Positions 38,767 to 49,834 of a stretch of DNA of 64,000 nucleotides are shown piece by piece. The position numbers were made by a program, and so were the translations under genes. The DNA comes from Ehrlichia ruminantium (GTDB lineage Bacteria > Pseudomonadota > Alphaproteobacteria > Rickettsiales > Anaplasmataceae): the NCBI RefSeq assembly GCF_009728835.1, contig NZ_CP033455.1, positions 881,568 through 945,567 of the forward strand, given 5' to 3'. How positions within the stretch are numbered: the first letter of the stretch is position 1; each line of letters starts with the position of its first letter. Under the pieces are notes generated by a model. The model was not told the DNA's origin and ran no database searches. It saw only the letters and a program-made list of their open reading frames with translations.

Positions 38767-39589
38767 CATCATTTGCACTACGATTGATCTATTATTAATT
38801 AATAAGAATCTATTGTAGTGCATTTGATTTTTTGGTTCATATTTTCTAGCATCTTGTAACATTTAGCATATAAGATCATTTTAAGTCTTTCAACTAAGTT
38901 AGCCTAAGAATAGTAGGCTTATTTTATAATACAAACAACCCACTCAATTTTAGTATTGTGAAACTTTCACCTTATAGTGATATATATCAAAATTAAGCTT
39001 TTTCAAAAAGTCTAAAGGCATTATAAATATATACATAAAACTTATTTTAAAGTTAATATTATGGCTTTATGTAAATTAAAATGACAAAAAGTTAAAATTC
39101 TCATCAGAATTATCAAATACCATTGTTATATCAAAGCTCTCAGTATTAATTACACATCATCCTATATGAAACTCACTATGTTTTGCATCACTCTACAAAA
39201 TAACAAACTTAATAAAATACGCAATTACTTGAGATAACACAGTACTAATATGAAATACACACAATTACTATAAATCCGATAAGAATAAAAAAGATATAAT
39301 ACTTTTTGACTAAAAACTGAATTTAATGGTATAAACCAACAACTGTAACTTTTAAACAAATATGAAAAACATATACATACTATACATTCTTGATGAAAAA
39401 AATTTTTGTGACAAAAATAGTATAAATTTAAGAAATTTGATAGCACACATTTAAGATTAAAGTGACAATATAATCAAGAGGTAGTAATTCTATAACAATA
39501 TAGGAAATAAAATAAGCAAGTGCAAACTTATAACCCAAAAAAATTTTTACTAAAACATATGAGACAAGAATAAGTAATATTGACTTGCT
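38767..39589. other. Gap between paralogue 4 and its inverted fragment
   Basis: No supported gene. A 73-codon minus-strand frame at 39225-39446 is Cys/Phe/Tyr-rich and looks random. Confidence 0.5.
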
Positions 39590-39970
39590 TCATCTAAAAT
39601 CTAATAGTAAAAAATAATATAAACTATACAAATTCAGCACATAACAAAAAAAATTATACAAAATCGTAGATGGTGTGCCAGATTTTGTAGGATCTGCTCT
39701 ACCTGATGCACCTTCATCATAGCTCAGATTAGTTATACCATGAAATTGAGGTTTTTGTGGTTGACCCGTACCATAACTCTTCTTTTTAGGAGATGTCAGT
39801 TTTGTTATTGAAACTTGTGGTATGGCAAACTTACCTTTGGTAGGTTTTGTAGGATCTGCTCTACCTGATGCACCACGAAGTTCTTCCTCTTCTTCTTGTA
39901 ATATACTATGATCTTTGTGGCGAAATGATAACGACCTTGACAGAGGTTTACGCTTTAATGAACTTAACAA
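39590..39970 (-). pseudogene. Inverted fragment of the paralogue 4 repeat region
   Basis: On the minus strand a 126-codon frame encodes a diverged copy of one 100-residue unit: SRSLSFRHKDHSILQEEEEELRGASGRADPTKPTKGKF, then VSITKLTSPKKKSYGTGQPQ and DEGASGRADPTKSGTPS. DNA identity to 38.2-38.35 kb is high over about 110 bases. GASGG has become GASGR in both places. There is no family domain, the only starts are TTG-type, and the C-terminus runs into unrelated hydrophobic codons. I read it as a relic or silent cassette from an inverted duplication. Confidence 0.75.
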
Positions 39971-40090
39971 TAAGCCCTATAAAAATGTTCCCTATAAGGA
40001 ATATGTAAAAAACAATACTAACTATACAAAACTAGCTTCATTTTGATATAACTATTATCTTATCATTAATTACAATAAAACTTGTAACAG

Positions 40091-42106
40091 TTATTCTACA
40101 GTAATATTACTTTTATAATCATTGTTAATTCGCAGCTTATTTAATATTTTATCCACCAGGTTTTCCGGAGTAATCTTAAAATATTTATATAAATCCTTAA
40201 ATGGAGCTGACATACCAAAATCTTCTAAGCCTACAAAAATTCCATCTTCTCCTATATATTTATACCAACCAAATGAACTAGCAGCCTCTACAGCTGCCTT
40301 TATACTTTTATTATTTAATAAATCCATAATATATTTCTTATCTTGTTTATAAAATAATTCCCAACAAGGCACAGAAATTACTCTAACACCTAACCCTTTA
40401 CTTATTAAAATATCACTTGCTCTTAATGCAATTTCAATCTCAGATCCAGTGGCAAAAATTGTCACATCCAAATCATTCTTATATTCACGAATAATATATG
40501 CACCTTTACTAGACATATTATCTGCAATATAAGTATTACGAACACATCCAACATTTTGCCTAGACAATATAAGAACAGATGGAGCATCTGTTAATTTTAA
40601 AGCTATCTCCCAACATTCTAATACTTCTATAGCATCAGCTGGCCTAAAAACATATAAATTAGGAATTAACCTTAAGGAAGATAAATGTTCAACAGGCTGA
40701 TGAGTCGGACCATCTTCTCCAACCCCAATTGAATCATGTGTCATAATATAAATAACTTGCTTTCTCATTAATGCAGATAACCTTATAGCCGGCCTACAAT
40801 AATCAGAAAAAATTAAAAATGTACCACCATATGGAATTATTCCCTTATGTAATGCCATACCATTCATACATGCTGCCATAGCATGTTCCCTTACCCCATA
40901 ATGTAAATAAGAACCAGAAAAACTATCCTTATTAATTACTGATGCAGCTTTCGGTTTAGTGTTATTAGAAACACTAAGATCAGCAGAACCACCTATTAAC
41001 TTACTAGTATTGTTCATGATCACTTCCAATATTCTACCGGAAGATTTACGTGTTGCCTCATTTAAATTTAAAGTAGATAATTCCTCTTTTAAAGCAGCTA
41101 AACTTGAAAATACAGCATCAGATACACCATCAGACATTACATCAACAAAATCTTGTGATACTTTACTATATTGTTCAACACGCTCCACCCATAATTTATA
41201 TTCTTCTTCCGATTTATGAGCAACATCTCTCCATAATTGCAATATCTCTTCTGGTATTTCAAATGGTTTATAACTCCATCCTAACCCTTGCTTCATTAAA
41301 GCAATATCCTCTGAACTAACTGGCCAACTATGCACATCACAAGTACTTTCTTTTAAAGGAATAGTTTTCCCAATAATAGTTCTACAACAAATTAAAGACG
41401 GCTTACTGGAATTTTTAGCATTCGCAATTGACGACTCAATCTGATCAAAATCATGCCCATCTATCTCACAAACATCCCATCCATAAGACAAAAACCTAGC
41501 TTTAACATCATCAGAAATAGATAATGATACAGGACCATCAATAGAAATATTATTATTATCAAATAATACTATCAACTTTCCTAACTGTAAATGCCCAGCT
41601 AAAGATGCAGCTTCATGGCTAATCCCCTCCATAAGACATCCATCTCCAACCATAACATAAGTATTATGAGATACAATATCAGTTCCAAATCTTTCAGACA
41701 ACACCTTTTCTGCTATTGCCATACCTACAGCAGAAGCTAATCCTTGACCTAGCGGACCAGTTGTAGCATCAACTCCAGGAGTACACCCATACTCTGGATG
41801 ACCAGGAGTTAAAGAATGTATTTGTCTAAACTTTTTTATTTCCTCTATATCTAAACATCCAAAAAAATACAATATAGAATACAATAACATTGAACCATGT
41901 CCATTTGAGAGAACAAATCTATCCCTATCAAACCAATCAGGATCCTTAGGATTAAATTTCAGAAACTTAGCAAATAGCATAGTCCCTACATCTGCCATAC
42001 CAAGAGGCATACCTGGATGTCCAGAAGCAGCTTTTTGTATAGCATCTATTGAAAGTACTCTTACAGCATTAGCCATGGCAACCATATTGTTATACTTTTG
42101 ACTCAT
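40091..42106 (-). CDS. tkt: Transketolase
   Basis: Thiamine-diphosphate enzyme moving two-carbon units between sugar phosphates in the non-oxidative pentose phosphate pathway. The opening ANAVRVLSIDAIQKAASGHPGMPLGMAD and the ThDP-binding GDGCLMEGISHEAASLAGHL followed by NNISIDG are textbook. YGVREHAMAACMNGMALH carries the catalytic Glu, and THDSIGVGEDGPTHQPVEHL the conserved His. The length of 671 residues is normal. It is a single gene with an intergenic gap on each side. Confidence 0.96.
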   Translation of the reverse strand: MSQKYNNMVAMANAVRVLSIDAIQKAASGHPGMPLGMADVGTMLFAKFLKFNPKDPDWFDRDRFVLSNGHGSMLLYSILYFFGCLDIEEIKKFRQIHSLTPGHPEYGCTPGVDATTGPLGQGLASAVGMAIAEKVLSERFGTDIVSHNTYVMVGDGCLMEGISHEAASLAGHLQLGKLIVLFDNNNISIDGPVSLSISDDVKARFLSYGWDVCEIDGHDFDQIESSIANAKNSSKPSLICCRTIIGKTIPLKESTCDVHSWPVSSEDIALMKQGLGWSYKPFEIPEEILQLWRDVAHKSEEEYKLWVERVEQYSKVSQDFVDVMSDGVSDAVFSSLAALKEELSTLNLNEATRKSSGRILEVIMNNTSKLIGGSADLSVSNNTKPKAASVINKDSFSGSYLHYGVREHAMAACMNGMALHKGIIPYGGTFLIFSDYCRPAIRLSALMRKQVIYIMTHDSIGVGEDGPTHQPVEHLSSLRLIPNLYVFRPADAIEVLECWEIALKLTDAPSVLILSRQNVGCVRNTYIADNMSSKGAYIIREYKNDLDVTIFATGSEIEIALRASDILISKGLGVRVISVPCWELFYKQDKKYIMDLLNNKSIKAAVEAASSFGWYKYIGEDGIFVGLEDFGMSAPFKDLYKYFKITPENLVDKILNKLRINNDYKSNITVE

Positions 42107-42168
42107 ATGCTTATCCTATCAATTTTCAAATAACCCATACATAAATGTAATAACACATCTTGCAATTA

Positions 42169-43644
42169 TTATACTTTTAAATATTTATCTACTAAGTAAT
42201 TCTTATAAAAACTAACATTTAGTTTTTGTCCACTAATTTTCTTTAAAAAATCTGTACTATTATATTTAGCACCATAATGACATATATTTTTATTTACCCA
42301 AGAAAGAAATAATGAAAAATCACCTTTTTCTACTTCTAACAAAATCTGAGGTTGATCCTTCTGCATCATACTGAACATCTGTGATGCAATAACAAGAGAT
42401 ATTATACTACACGGGACATGTCCAAATATCCCATTTACCCAACAATCGTCTTGCAAGAACCCCTCAAAATCATTATCTGGTGTAATATTGAAATAATGTT
42501 TCATACCTTGAATCCAGGCATCTGGTAAATCCTGCACTTGCAATGTATCATTTATCATTTCCTTTTCTAGAGTATACCGTAACATAATATGAGCTAACAA
42601 AGTTACCTCATCAGACTTGTGCATAAACAAACTTGGTTGAACTTGATTAAAATAAGACTGAACATTCTCATAGTATCCTACTCTTCCCCTAAGAGAAAAC
42701 TGTTTTTTTAACTTAGGAGCAATAAAACTTATAAATTCTTTACTCATCATTAAATGTTCTGATATCAGAAAGCTTAAAACCCCAGGTATGATACTACTCA
42801 TATTCCAACATATAGGCTGATTATACCATTTAACAGGTAGGTTTAAGATACACAAAGTATAACCTACTCTTTTTAATAAAGATTTCAAACCAACTTTATA
42901 ATTATTCTTATCATAATTAATAGAAAAACCAACATTTTCTCTAAGTAAATATTTATTACTCTCAAATTTTTGACAATCAATATTTACATTATCATGTGTA
43001 ATACCAAAATATGACAAACAATCATACCCTAAATTAACCTGTTTATTTTCATCAATATCTTTTGGATAATAAATTTTAACCTGTTTTTGCTTGTTACTCA
43101 CTTCAGTCATAAACTGACGAAAAAAAGCTCCAATCTCAGTAAATATACCATCTATTTTCTTGGTATTTAATTTGCAATCCTGTGCTCCTAAGATCACATC
43201 ATATTTAGAAATTTTCAAATTCTCAGCTTTAATAACTGTAATTTCACTTACTAATCTTATAACTTCAGATAATAAACTTATTACATCTTGTATTGAAACA
43301 TCACCCTGATGAAAAGACAACCAACAATTCTGACATTTTATTCGTGCTTTAAAAAGTTCTACAATCAATTCCAAAGGAACCATATTACTATTTTTATATA
43401 TCATTTCTATATGATTCAAATTAGCAAGTTCCCATTCATTTAGTTTTGCTTTATTGGCAAGAGAATATTGTATCATTTCGTTAACCATATCACTAGTTAT
43501 CATCTCATGCCTAATTTCCTCAAGTGTACAAATATGCTCTATTTTCTCATCAACACTACTTTTACTTGTCTTTAAAACATTAATAACAGAATTAATATGT
43601 CCTACCTTCTCAAAAACTTCTTCTAAAAATTTATAATATTTCAT
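42169..43644 (-). CDS. M32 carboxypeptidase (Taq-type) homologue lacking the metal site
   Basis: The C-terminal half aligns well with thermostable carboxypeptidase Taq family members: YFNQVQPSLFMHKSDEVTLLAHIMLRYTLEKEMI, DLPDAWIQGMKHYF, LQDDCWVNGIFGHVP and FLSWVNKNICHYGAKY. In active enzymes the HEAGH zinc motif precedes ALYEQGLPxxWYGTP. Here the aligned stretch is KRVGYTLCILNLPVKWYNQP, so HExxH is KRxxY (residues 258-262). The following HESQS block aligns with PGVLS, removing the third ligand too. The frame is intact at 491 residues, so the fold is kept while catalysis is probably lost. The family consensus is from memory. Confidence 0.8.
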   Translation of the reverse strand: MKYYKFLEEVFEKVGHINSVINVLKTSKSSVDEKIEHICTLEEIRHEMITSDMVNEMIQYSLANKAKLNEWELANLNHIEMIYKNSNMVPLELIVELFKARIKCQNCWLSFHQGDVSIQDVISLLSEVIRLVSEITVIKAENLKISKYDVILGAQDCKLNTKKIDGIFTEIGAFFRQFMTEVSNKQKQVKIYYPKDIDENKQVNLGYDCLSYFGITHDNVNIDCQKFESNKYLLRENVGFSINYDKNNYKVGLKSLLKRVGYTLCILNLPVKWYNQPICWNMSSIIPGVLSFLISEHLMMSKEFISFIAPKLKKQFSLRGRVGYYENVQSYFNQVQPSLFMHKSDEVTLLAHIMLRYTLEKEMINDTLQVQDLPDAWIQGMKHYFNITPDNDFEGFLQDDCWVNGIFGHVPCSIISLVIASQMFSMMQKDQPQILLEVEKGDFSLFLSWVNKNICHYGAKYNSTDFLKKISGQKLNVSFYKNYLVDKYLKV

Positions 43645-44373
43645 ATCTATAATACACCATGGGTTAAATTCACTCTAGATCAATAAAAAATTAATTAAAT
43701 AATATCAATAGACATGTAAGACCTTTCTAAAAAATATACTAAGCACATATCAAGTACCTAGATTATATCACATCAAAAGATATATTAACAATAAAAGTCA
43801 TCTAATATCCAAAATCACTACAGATTTCCACTGAATAATAGAATGATATAATTACATAAAATATACACAACCCCACTTTGATTAGCATAATACTCCAAAA
43901 TTCTTGATTATTTTATAGAAGCTACTGAGATCTATTAATCGAATGAATAATACCAGTCCTAAAAAAATAAGAACTCATCTAATGATTTTACTTAATACTA
44001 TTTTACCTACCAATACTCCTTATACAGCAACAAACTTACTATACAATTTACACCTAATTAGTAAAAATAAGCTATCTATTATATATAAAAATTATCAGAA
44101 ATTAAGTGCTTTTTTCTTTGTTATCATAAATATTCAAAATATCTCACTTTATCTTTCATAAGACAAGCCCATTAAATTTTTAGAATCATCATAAAACTTC
44201 ATGATCATACTTAAGACTTTATATATATCGTATTACATATAACACAGCACTATAGGCTAAATAACTTTTTACAAGGATAACTCTGTTTAAAGATACTTTC
44301 ATTTTTCTCTTGACTTAAAGCAATTTTACGCAATGATCATGATTAATTTTGTTTCAATAACAGTTGAGGCCCT
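43645..44373. other. Gap upstream of pal
   Basis: A 72-codon plus-strand frame at 43943-44161 is not convincing. TTGACT at 44310-44315 followed after 16 bases by AATGAT may be the pal promoter. Confidence 0.45.
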
Positions 44374-45006
44374 ATGCGATATCAGTTAATAGTTATAAAT
44401 TTGATATTATTATGCCTAACCCTAAGTGGTTGCCATTTTAACAGTAAACACGTCCCATTAGTCAATGCTCACAACCTATTTTCCAATATAAAAGCTATTG
44501 ACAAAGTATACTTCGATCTCGACAAAGCAATAATAAAAGATTCAGATAAAGTACTACTTGAAAAGTTAGTACAAAAAGCACAAAATGATCCTACAGCTGA
44601 CATTATTATTGTTGGACACACTGATGCTAGAGGTACAGATGAGTACAATTTAGCATTAGGAGAAGAGAGAGCAAATGCTGTAAAAGATTTCATCATAAGT
44701 TGTGATAAATCTCTAGAAAGTAGAATTACCGTTAGGTCAAAAGGAAAGTCTGAACCAGCAATTTTGGTATATTCTAATAACCCAAAAGAAGCTGAAGATG
44801 CACATGCTAAAAACCGCAGAGTAGTTATCACACTTGTAAATCACAATGCATCTACAAGTAATGACAAAGAGTCTGCTACAGCTACACCTTTTAATGAAGA
44901 AGCTCATGCCATAAGTAATCAAGAACAAGAAAGTACAGCAAATACAAAAGTAAAAGATACTGGTAATATCAATACTCAAAAACAAAACAAGCAACCACTA
45001 AACTAA
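44374..45006 (+). CDS. pal: Peptidoglycan-associated lipoprotein Pal (OmpA-family)
   Basis: The N-terminus MRYQLIVINLILLCLTLSGC is a lipoprotein signal with lipobox LSGC; Cys20 would be lipidated in the outer membrane. The OmpA-like domain follows: KVYFDLDKAIIKDSD, IIVGHTDARGTDEYNLALGEERANAVKDFI and KNRRVVITLVNH. These include the Asp and Arg that bind diaminopimelate-type peptidoglycan. A Ser/Thr/Gln-rich tail of ~50 residues after the domain is unusual for Pal and looks disordered. Pal is a known immunoreactive outer membrane protein of Ehrlichia. A strong hairpin terminator follows. Confidence 0.92.
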   Translation: MRYQLIVINLILLCLTLSGCHFNSKHVPLVNAHNLFSNIKAIDKVYFDLDKAIIKDSDKVLLEKLVQKAQNDPTADIIIVGHTDARGTDEYNLALGEERANAVKDFIISCDKSLESRITVRSKGKSEPAILVYSNNPKEAEDAHAKNRRVVITLVNHNASTSNDKESATATPFNEEAHAISNQEQESTANTKVKDTGNINTQKQNKQPLN

Positions 45007-45021
45007 GATTTAGTGATACAT

Positions 45022-45065
45022 CCCTCTACAAATAGGAGTATTCCATTGTAGAGGGGTGTTCCTTT
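45022..45065 (+). terminator. Rho-independent-like terminator after pal
   Basis: CCCTCTACAA (45022-45031) pairs with TTGTAGAGGG (45046-45055): ten base pairs around a 14-base loop, followed by TGTTCCTTTCT. It begins 16 bases after the pal stop. The T tract is interrupted, so strength is uncertain. Confidence 0.7.
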
Positions 45066-45574
45066 CTGTCCTATAGGTAATTTTACTATTATTATAGCCA
45101 TCAGTATGGCAATCCACGTACGTGACATATCATACTTAAACTTAGCACACAATAATGTATTAAATATAAAATAAGGTATTTAAATGATCCACCATATTTC
45201 TAGAATACACATTTAGAACATTAATAAAATCTCAAAATATTACAGGCTACATATCTTAGTAACAAATTACTACTCTGATTAGTACTACAATAAAAATTTC
45301 AGTACATAATGTATTTTTTATCCCATTAGTTATTAATTTAAACAAATATGACATTTTTAAATAAAAATAATAAAATACCATTTCATTTTTACATATTATT
45401 ATAGAATAATATTTCCTCTGTATTCATCACCATTCAGTTTAATATACGTAATATATTTTAAGTAAATTAATTTCATTAACACTATATATTATAGAATACT
45501 CATTAAAGTCACAATTATTTAGTACAATACACACAACATACTCATTAGTAACAAAATAGTATATTCTATTAATA

Positions 45575-46095
45575 CTATAGCAAATACTTAACAGGACAAT
45601 TCAATGAATACTTCTAACCATATCACACTTTTTCCAACCTCAAAAATCACCCAGTTAAAATATGCTATAAGAAAACAAATTGTCTCTTATTAACATTAGA
45701 GCAAATACTTAACAGGCTAATTCAATTAATACTTCTAACCATACAACACTTTTTCCAATCTCAAAAATTACCAGTTAAACCATGCTACAAGAAAAAAAAT
45801 TGTCTCTTATTAATATTAGAACAAATACTTAACAGGATAATTCAATTAATACTTCTAACCATACAATACTTTTTCCAACCTCAAAAATTACCAGTTAAAC
45901 CATGCTACAAGAAAACAAATTGTCTCTTATTAACATTAGAGCAAATACTTAACAGGATAATTCAATTAATACTTCTAACCATACAACACTTTTTCCAACC
46001 TCAAAAATCATCCAGTTAAAATATGCTATAAGAAAACAAATTTGTCTCTTATTAACATTTTAACATTAGAGCAAATATTTAATAGGATAACTGAA
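45575..46095. repeat. Tandem repeat, ~120 bp unit, four copies plus
   Basis: AACAGGATAATTCAATTAAT or near variants start at 45590, 45711, 45831, 45951 and (as AATAGGATAA) 46081. Spacings are 121, 120, 120 and 130; the last unit gained a short insertion (AACATTTTAACATT). Each unit has ACTTTTTCCAA and TTGTCTCTTATTAA. Copies are about 95% alike by eye. Confidence 0.9.
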
Positions 46096-46733
46096 AAAAC
46101 CCTATTAATTGATACAACAACATATATTATTTATTTCACTAGTAGCTAATCTAACATTAGTTAGCATATTTGCAGATAAAAAGATTATCGAAACCAATAC
46201 TATATAAACAATTTTATCCCATTTATCCAAATAGAACCATTAATCAACATAACAAACACTATGCTATACCCAAGCATGGATTAACAGTCAAAAGTAGTTT
46301 TAAAAATCTAAATATTCTGTTTATTCCTAAATACCACAAGATCATACATTTACAAGTATTAGAATAAATAAGTGAATTATAACTACTATAACAGAAGATT
46401 GATTAGTGGAATTACTACATAGTACATTCTCTATTTTAGTACCCATAAAATCCAAAATATGTTTTACCCTATTCTTACAAAATACCTTAATAATATTATA
46501 TAAAAAATATTACAGCGATTTAACAACAATATAGACTTAGTATCCTAGAATGACTGACTTGCTATTATTATATTATTTTTTTTCTATATATAACGCCAAT
46601 GTATTAACCATAGATAATTTTCCCATAGTAACTCAAGAGTATAGATACATAAAACAATAGTCTTTAAATACTAAATCATTTGACACAATTTCTTTATTTT
46701 GCTAGTGTGACTGGGGATTTATACAGAAAAGCT

Positions 46734-48038
46734 ATGGCAAATATAGTAGTTGTAGGATTACAATGGGGCGATGAAGGTAAAGGAAAAGTTGTAGATTGGC
46801 TATCCAATCAGGCAGATGCTGTAGTTAGATTTCAAGGAGGTAATAACGCAGGTCATACCATAGTAATACAAGATAAAACTTATAAGCTAAATTTATTACC
46901 ATCATCTATTCTACATAACAATAAGTTATCAATAATAGGTAATGGAGTTGTCCTAGACCCTTGTGCTTTAATATCTGAAATTGAGAATCTCAGAATTAAC
47001 GGGATTAACATTAATACTCAGAATCTGATAATATCAGAATCTTGTCCTTTAGTACTTAGTATTCACAAAGAAGCAGACACATTATTCGAACAGTTAAGAC
47101 AAAATACTATAGGTACCACAAATAAAGGGATTGGCCCATGCTATGCAGATAAAATTAGCAGAAGAGCTATTAGAGTATGTGATTTATTTGATAACAAAGA
47201 CACACTATATAACAAGGTTAATCATCTTTTGAATTATCACAACTTATTAAGAGAAAACTTTAATATTGCAACAGTAACAACAAGCACACTAGTAAACGAA
47301 CTTTTAGAAGTAGCACCTAAAATATTACCGTTTGTTCAACCAGTATGGAAAATTATATACGACTTAACACAAAAAAATAAAGTGATAATTTTTGAAGGCG
47401 CACAAGGTACGTTTTTAGACATTGATCATGGAACATATCCTTTTGTAACATCAAGTAACACTATAGCACCACAAGCTTTCGTAGGATGTGGCGTTAATCC
47501 TTCAAACAATTCCTGTGTCCTAGGAGTCATCAAAGCATATACAACAAGAGTAGGAAATGGCCCGTTCTTTACTGAACAAAATAATGAAATAGGTACATCT
47601 ATGTTTGAGATAGGTAATGAAATAGGAACAGTAAGCAATAGACAAAGAAGATGTGGATGGTTTGATGCAGTACTAGCAAGGCAAGCAATCATATTATCTG
47701 GAGTGTCAGGTCTAGTTTTAACCAAGCTTGATGTGTTAGATCAGTTTAGTGAAATAAAAATATGTACTCAATACAGGTGTGGTAATACAATATACGATTA
47801 CCTCCCAGCATCATCTGACGTACAAAATAACTTAGAACCAATTTATGAAACAGTACCTGGATGGCAAGAAAATACATTTGGTAGTGTAACATATGAGGAT
47901 CTTCCTAAAAATGCAATATCTTATATAAAAAAAATTGAAGAAATTTTAAAAGTACCAGTACATTTGATCTCTACAGGGCCAGAAAGAAACGCTATGATTA
48001 TTATCAATAATAAGTTTTTAGGATCAAATTCGTTATAA
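46734..48038 (+). CDS. purA: Adenylosuccinate synthetase
   Basis: GTP-dependent first step from IMP to AMP. From ATG 46734 (MANIVVVGLQWGDEGKGKVVDWL) the family start is exact. GGNNAGHTIV binds IMP and GTP. GTTNKGIGPCYADKISRRAIRV, FEGAQGTFLDIDHGTYPFVTSSN and GVIKAYTTRVGNGPF follow in order. The length of 434 residues is normal. The frame opens 18 codons earlier at TTG 46680, but that part matches nothing. Confidence 0.95.
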   Translation: MANIVVVGLQWGDEGKGKVVDWLSNQADAVVRFQGGNNAGHTIVIQDKTYKLNLLPSSILHNNKLSIIGNGVVLDPCALISEIENLRINGININTQNLIISESCPLVLSIHKEADTLFEQLRQNTIGTTNKGIGPCYADKISRRAIRVCDLFDNKDTLYNKVNHLLNYHNLLRENFNIATVTTSTLVNELLEVAPKILPFVQPVWKIIYDLTQKNKVIIFEGAQGTFLDIDHGTYPFVTSSNTIAPQAFVGCGVNPSNNSCVLGVIKAYTTRVGNGPFFTEQNNEIGTSMFEIGNEIGTVSNRQRRCGWFDAVLARQAIILSGVSGLVLTKLDVLDQFSEIKICTQYRCGNTIYDYLPASSDVQNNLEPIYETVPGWQENTFGSVTYEDLPKNAISYIKKIEEILKVPVHLISTGPERNAMIIINNKFLGSNSL

Positions 48039-49363
48039 GTAGTATTTCAACAACACATACTCCTTTTCAGTACTAACATACTATAATAAACATCATAATC
48101 TAACAGTGTATTTAAAAATAATCCACATATTCTATTTATAAAATGCTCTTTTACTATCAGTGATCAATTCCCTTCTGTACCTTCTACATATACACCAGTA
48201 CATAAAACCATTATCTCCAATACAGAAAACATTAATATAGGACGCCTTTTAATCTAGATTCAAAATTAAGCATATACAGTTGCAAGAATAACAAAATAAC
48301 ATTAGCTCAATAAAAACCTGAACGTGATCACCCATACACTACACATAACAACTAACCAAGAAGACAGCAAATTTTTAAATATATGCTGCTATATTTTATT
48401 ATGATAAATATATAACACATACTAAAATATGTAATGATTCAACATGTCAGTATCATCAACACAAAATTTATTCCATTGAGAATATACAACTCACTATACA
48501 AAATTTAACAAATAAACAAATATAAGAGAATTTTATTCATGATAGCAGCAATACAGGACAAATTTACAAAAAAAATAACAAACAAAAGATACATATAAAA
48601 TCTAACAATTGCCTATTATATAAGACAATATTATACAAATAAAAGACTACAAAATATACCAAGTAAATAACACACAAATACACATTGCTTAACAAAGCAA
48701 CTTAAACATACACATACCTATCAACATTGTTAAAACATATATGTCAATCACACAATTAAGTCTACAATCTTAAAATAAATACCTACAAAAAATGATCATA
48801 AATAACTTAATACAATACATGATATTCTAACATATATAACACACATGTAAAATTAACATCACATAACAAAAATTACCACAATGTAATTCCACAAATGCTA
48901 ATATAACTTAAAAAAAAAAATATCACATTAGCTACACGAACAAAATATACCAATTACTATAATCACGATATAAGAATTACAGTTATATTAATTAGTACAG
49001 GACAGCACTCAAGAGTAAATACACTTAGATAAATTAATTGCAGTATAACATTTGTTACATTCTAATTATAATATAAAAATGTTATGATAAACACATTAAT
49101 ATTACAAGCATAACCAATGCTACAGACATAAATAATACACAGTATACAACTTAACCATAAATATAAATAAAATTATCTCTTACACTGAGTTATAAATTTC
49201 TCTAATCTAACAGCTAATTTTATGGATACTTCAATAGTAACTTGTTACAGAACACTAACTCTTTTATATAAGATTATTATACATTTACTGAGTATCAATA
49301 ATATTAAATTTTCTATAAGACCTTGTATATCCACACATAATCTCAAAATAAATGACCATATTT
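48039..49363. other. 1.3-kb non-coding gap
   Basis: Very A- and C-rich on the plus strand (line 48661: C 14, G 3). No gene, repeat or RNA seen. The 78-codon frame at 49222 overlaps ruvX on the other strand and is not supported. Confidence 0.5.
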
Positions 49364-49834
49364 CTACATCTGAGAAATCTTTACTATGTCTAATACCTGT
49401 TGTAAAATTAACACTGCAGCAATCTTATCATCTATTTTCTGAGATTCTTTTCTCTTAATATTAGCCAACTTTGCTATTCTAGTAGCCATTGCAGTACTAT
49501 ACCTTTCATCATGCAAATAAATATTAATTGCATACTTCTTAATTATACGATCCGCAAATAATATTACTTTAGTGCATAACTCATTATCTATACCTGACAA
49601 ATCAATTGGGAATCCAATAACTATTGATCCTGCATTATTTTCGATAAATACACTATATAAACTACCCAAATCTTTCCTAGTATTTCTTCTAACATATACA
49701 CTGTGCGGTATTGCTATCAAATTTGTCTTATCACTTAAAGCAACCCCGATTTTTCTCTCCCCAAAATCTAGACACATAATTCTTTTTGTTCTATCTATAA
49801 CTTTTTCAAATTCATTAATATTTTTATACAACAT
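49364..49834 (-). CDS. ruvX: Holliday junction resolvase-like protein RuvX/YqgF
   Basis: RNase H-fold protein implicated in pre-16S rRNA processing and Holliday junction resolution. Motif IMCLDFGERKIGVALSD carries the first Asp. SIVIGFPIDLSG is the second strand block, and HDERYSTAMATRIA holds the D-E-R-x-S/T signature. DDKIAAVLILQQVLD near the C-terminus supplies the last acidic residue (usually DxxAAxxILQxYL). At 156 residues it is of usual length. Confidence 0.9.
   Translation of the reverse strand: MLYKNINEFEKVIDRTKRIMCLDFGERKIGVALSDKTNLIAIPHSVYVRRNTRKDLGSLYSVFIENNAGSIVIGFPIDLSGIDNELCTKVILFADRIIKKYAINIYLHDERYSTAMATRIAKLANIKRKESQKIDDKIAAVLILQQVLDIVKISQM

Larger units (their letters stand above)
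45007..46733. other. 1.7-kb gap between pal and purA
   Basis: It holds the pal terminator and the tandem array at 45575-46095. The 65-codon frame at 46170 is not supported. Confidence 0.6.

Noticed and set aside
39225-39446. 73-codon minus-strand ORF beside the inverted fragment
   Set aside because: Cys/Phe/Tyr-rich random-looking translation, unrelated to the family.
43943-44161. 72-codon ORF upstream of pal
   Set aside because: Asn/Ile/Leu/Tyr-rich without recognisable pattern and no ribosome site. I could not exclude it fully.
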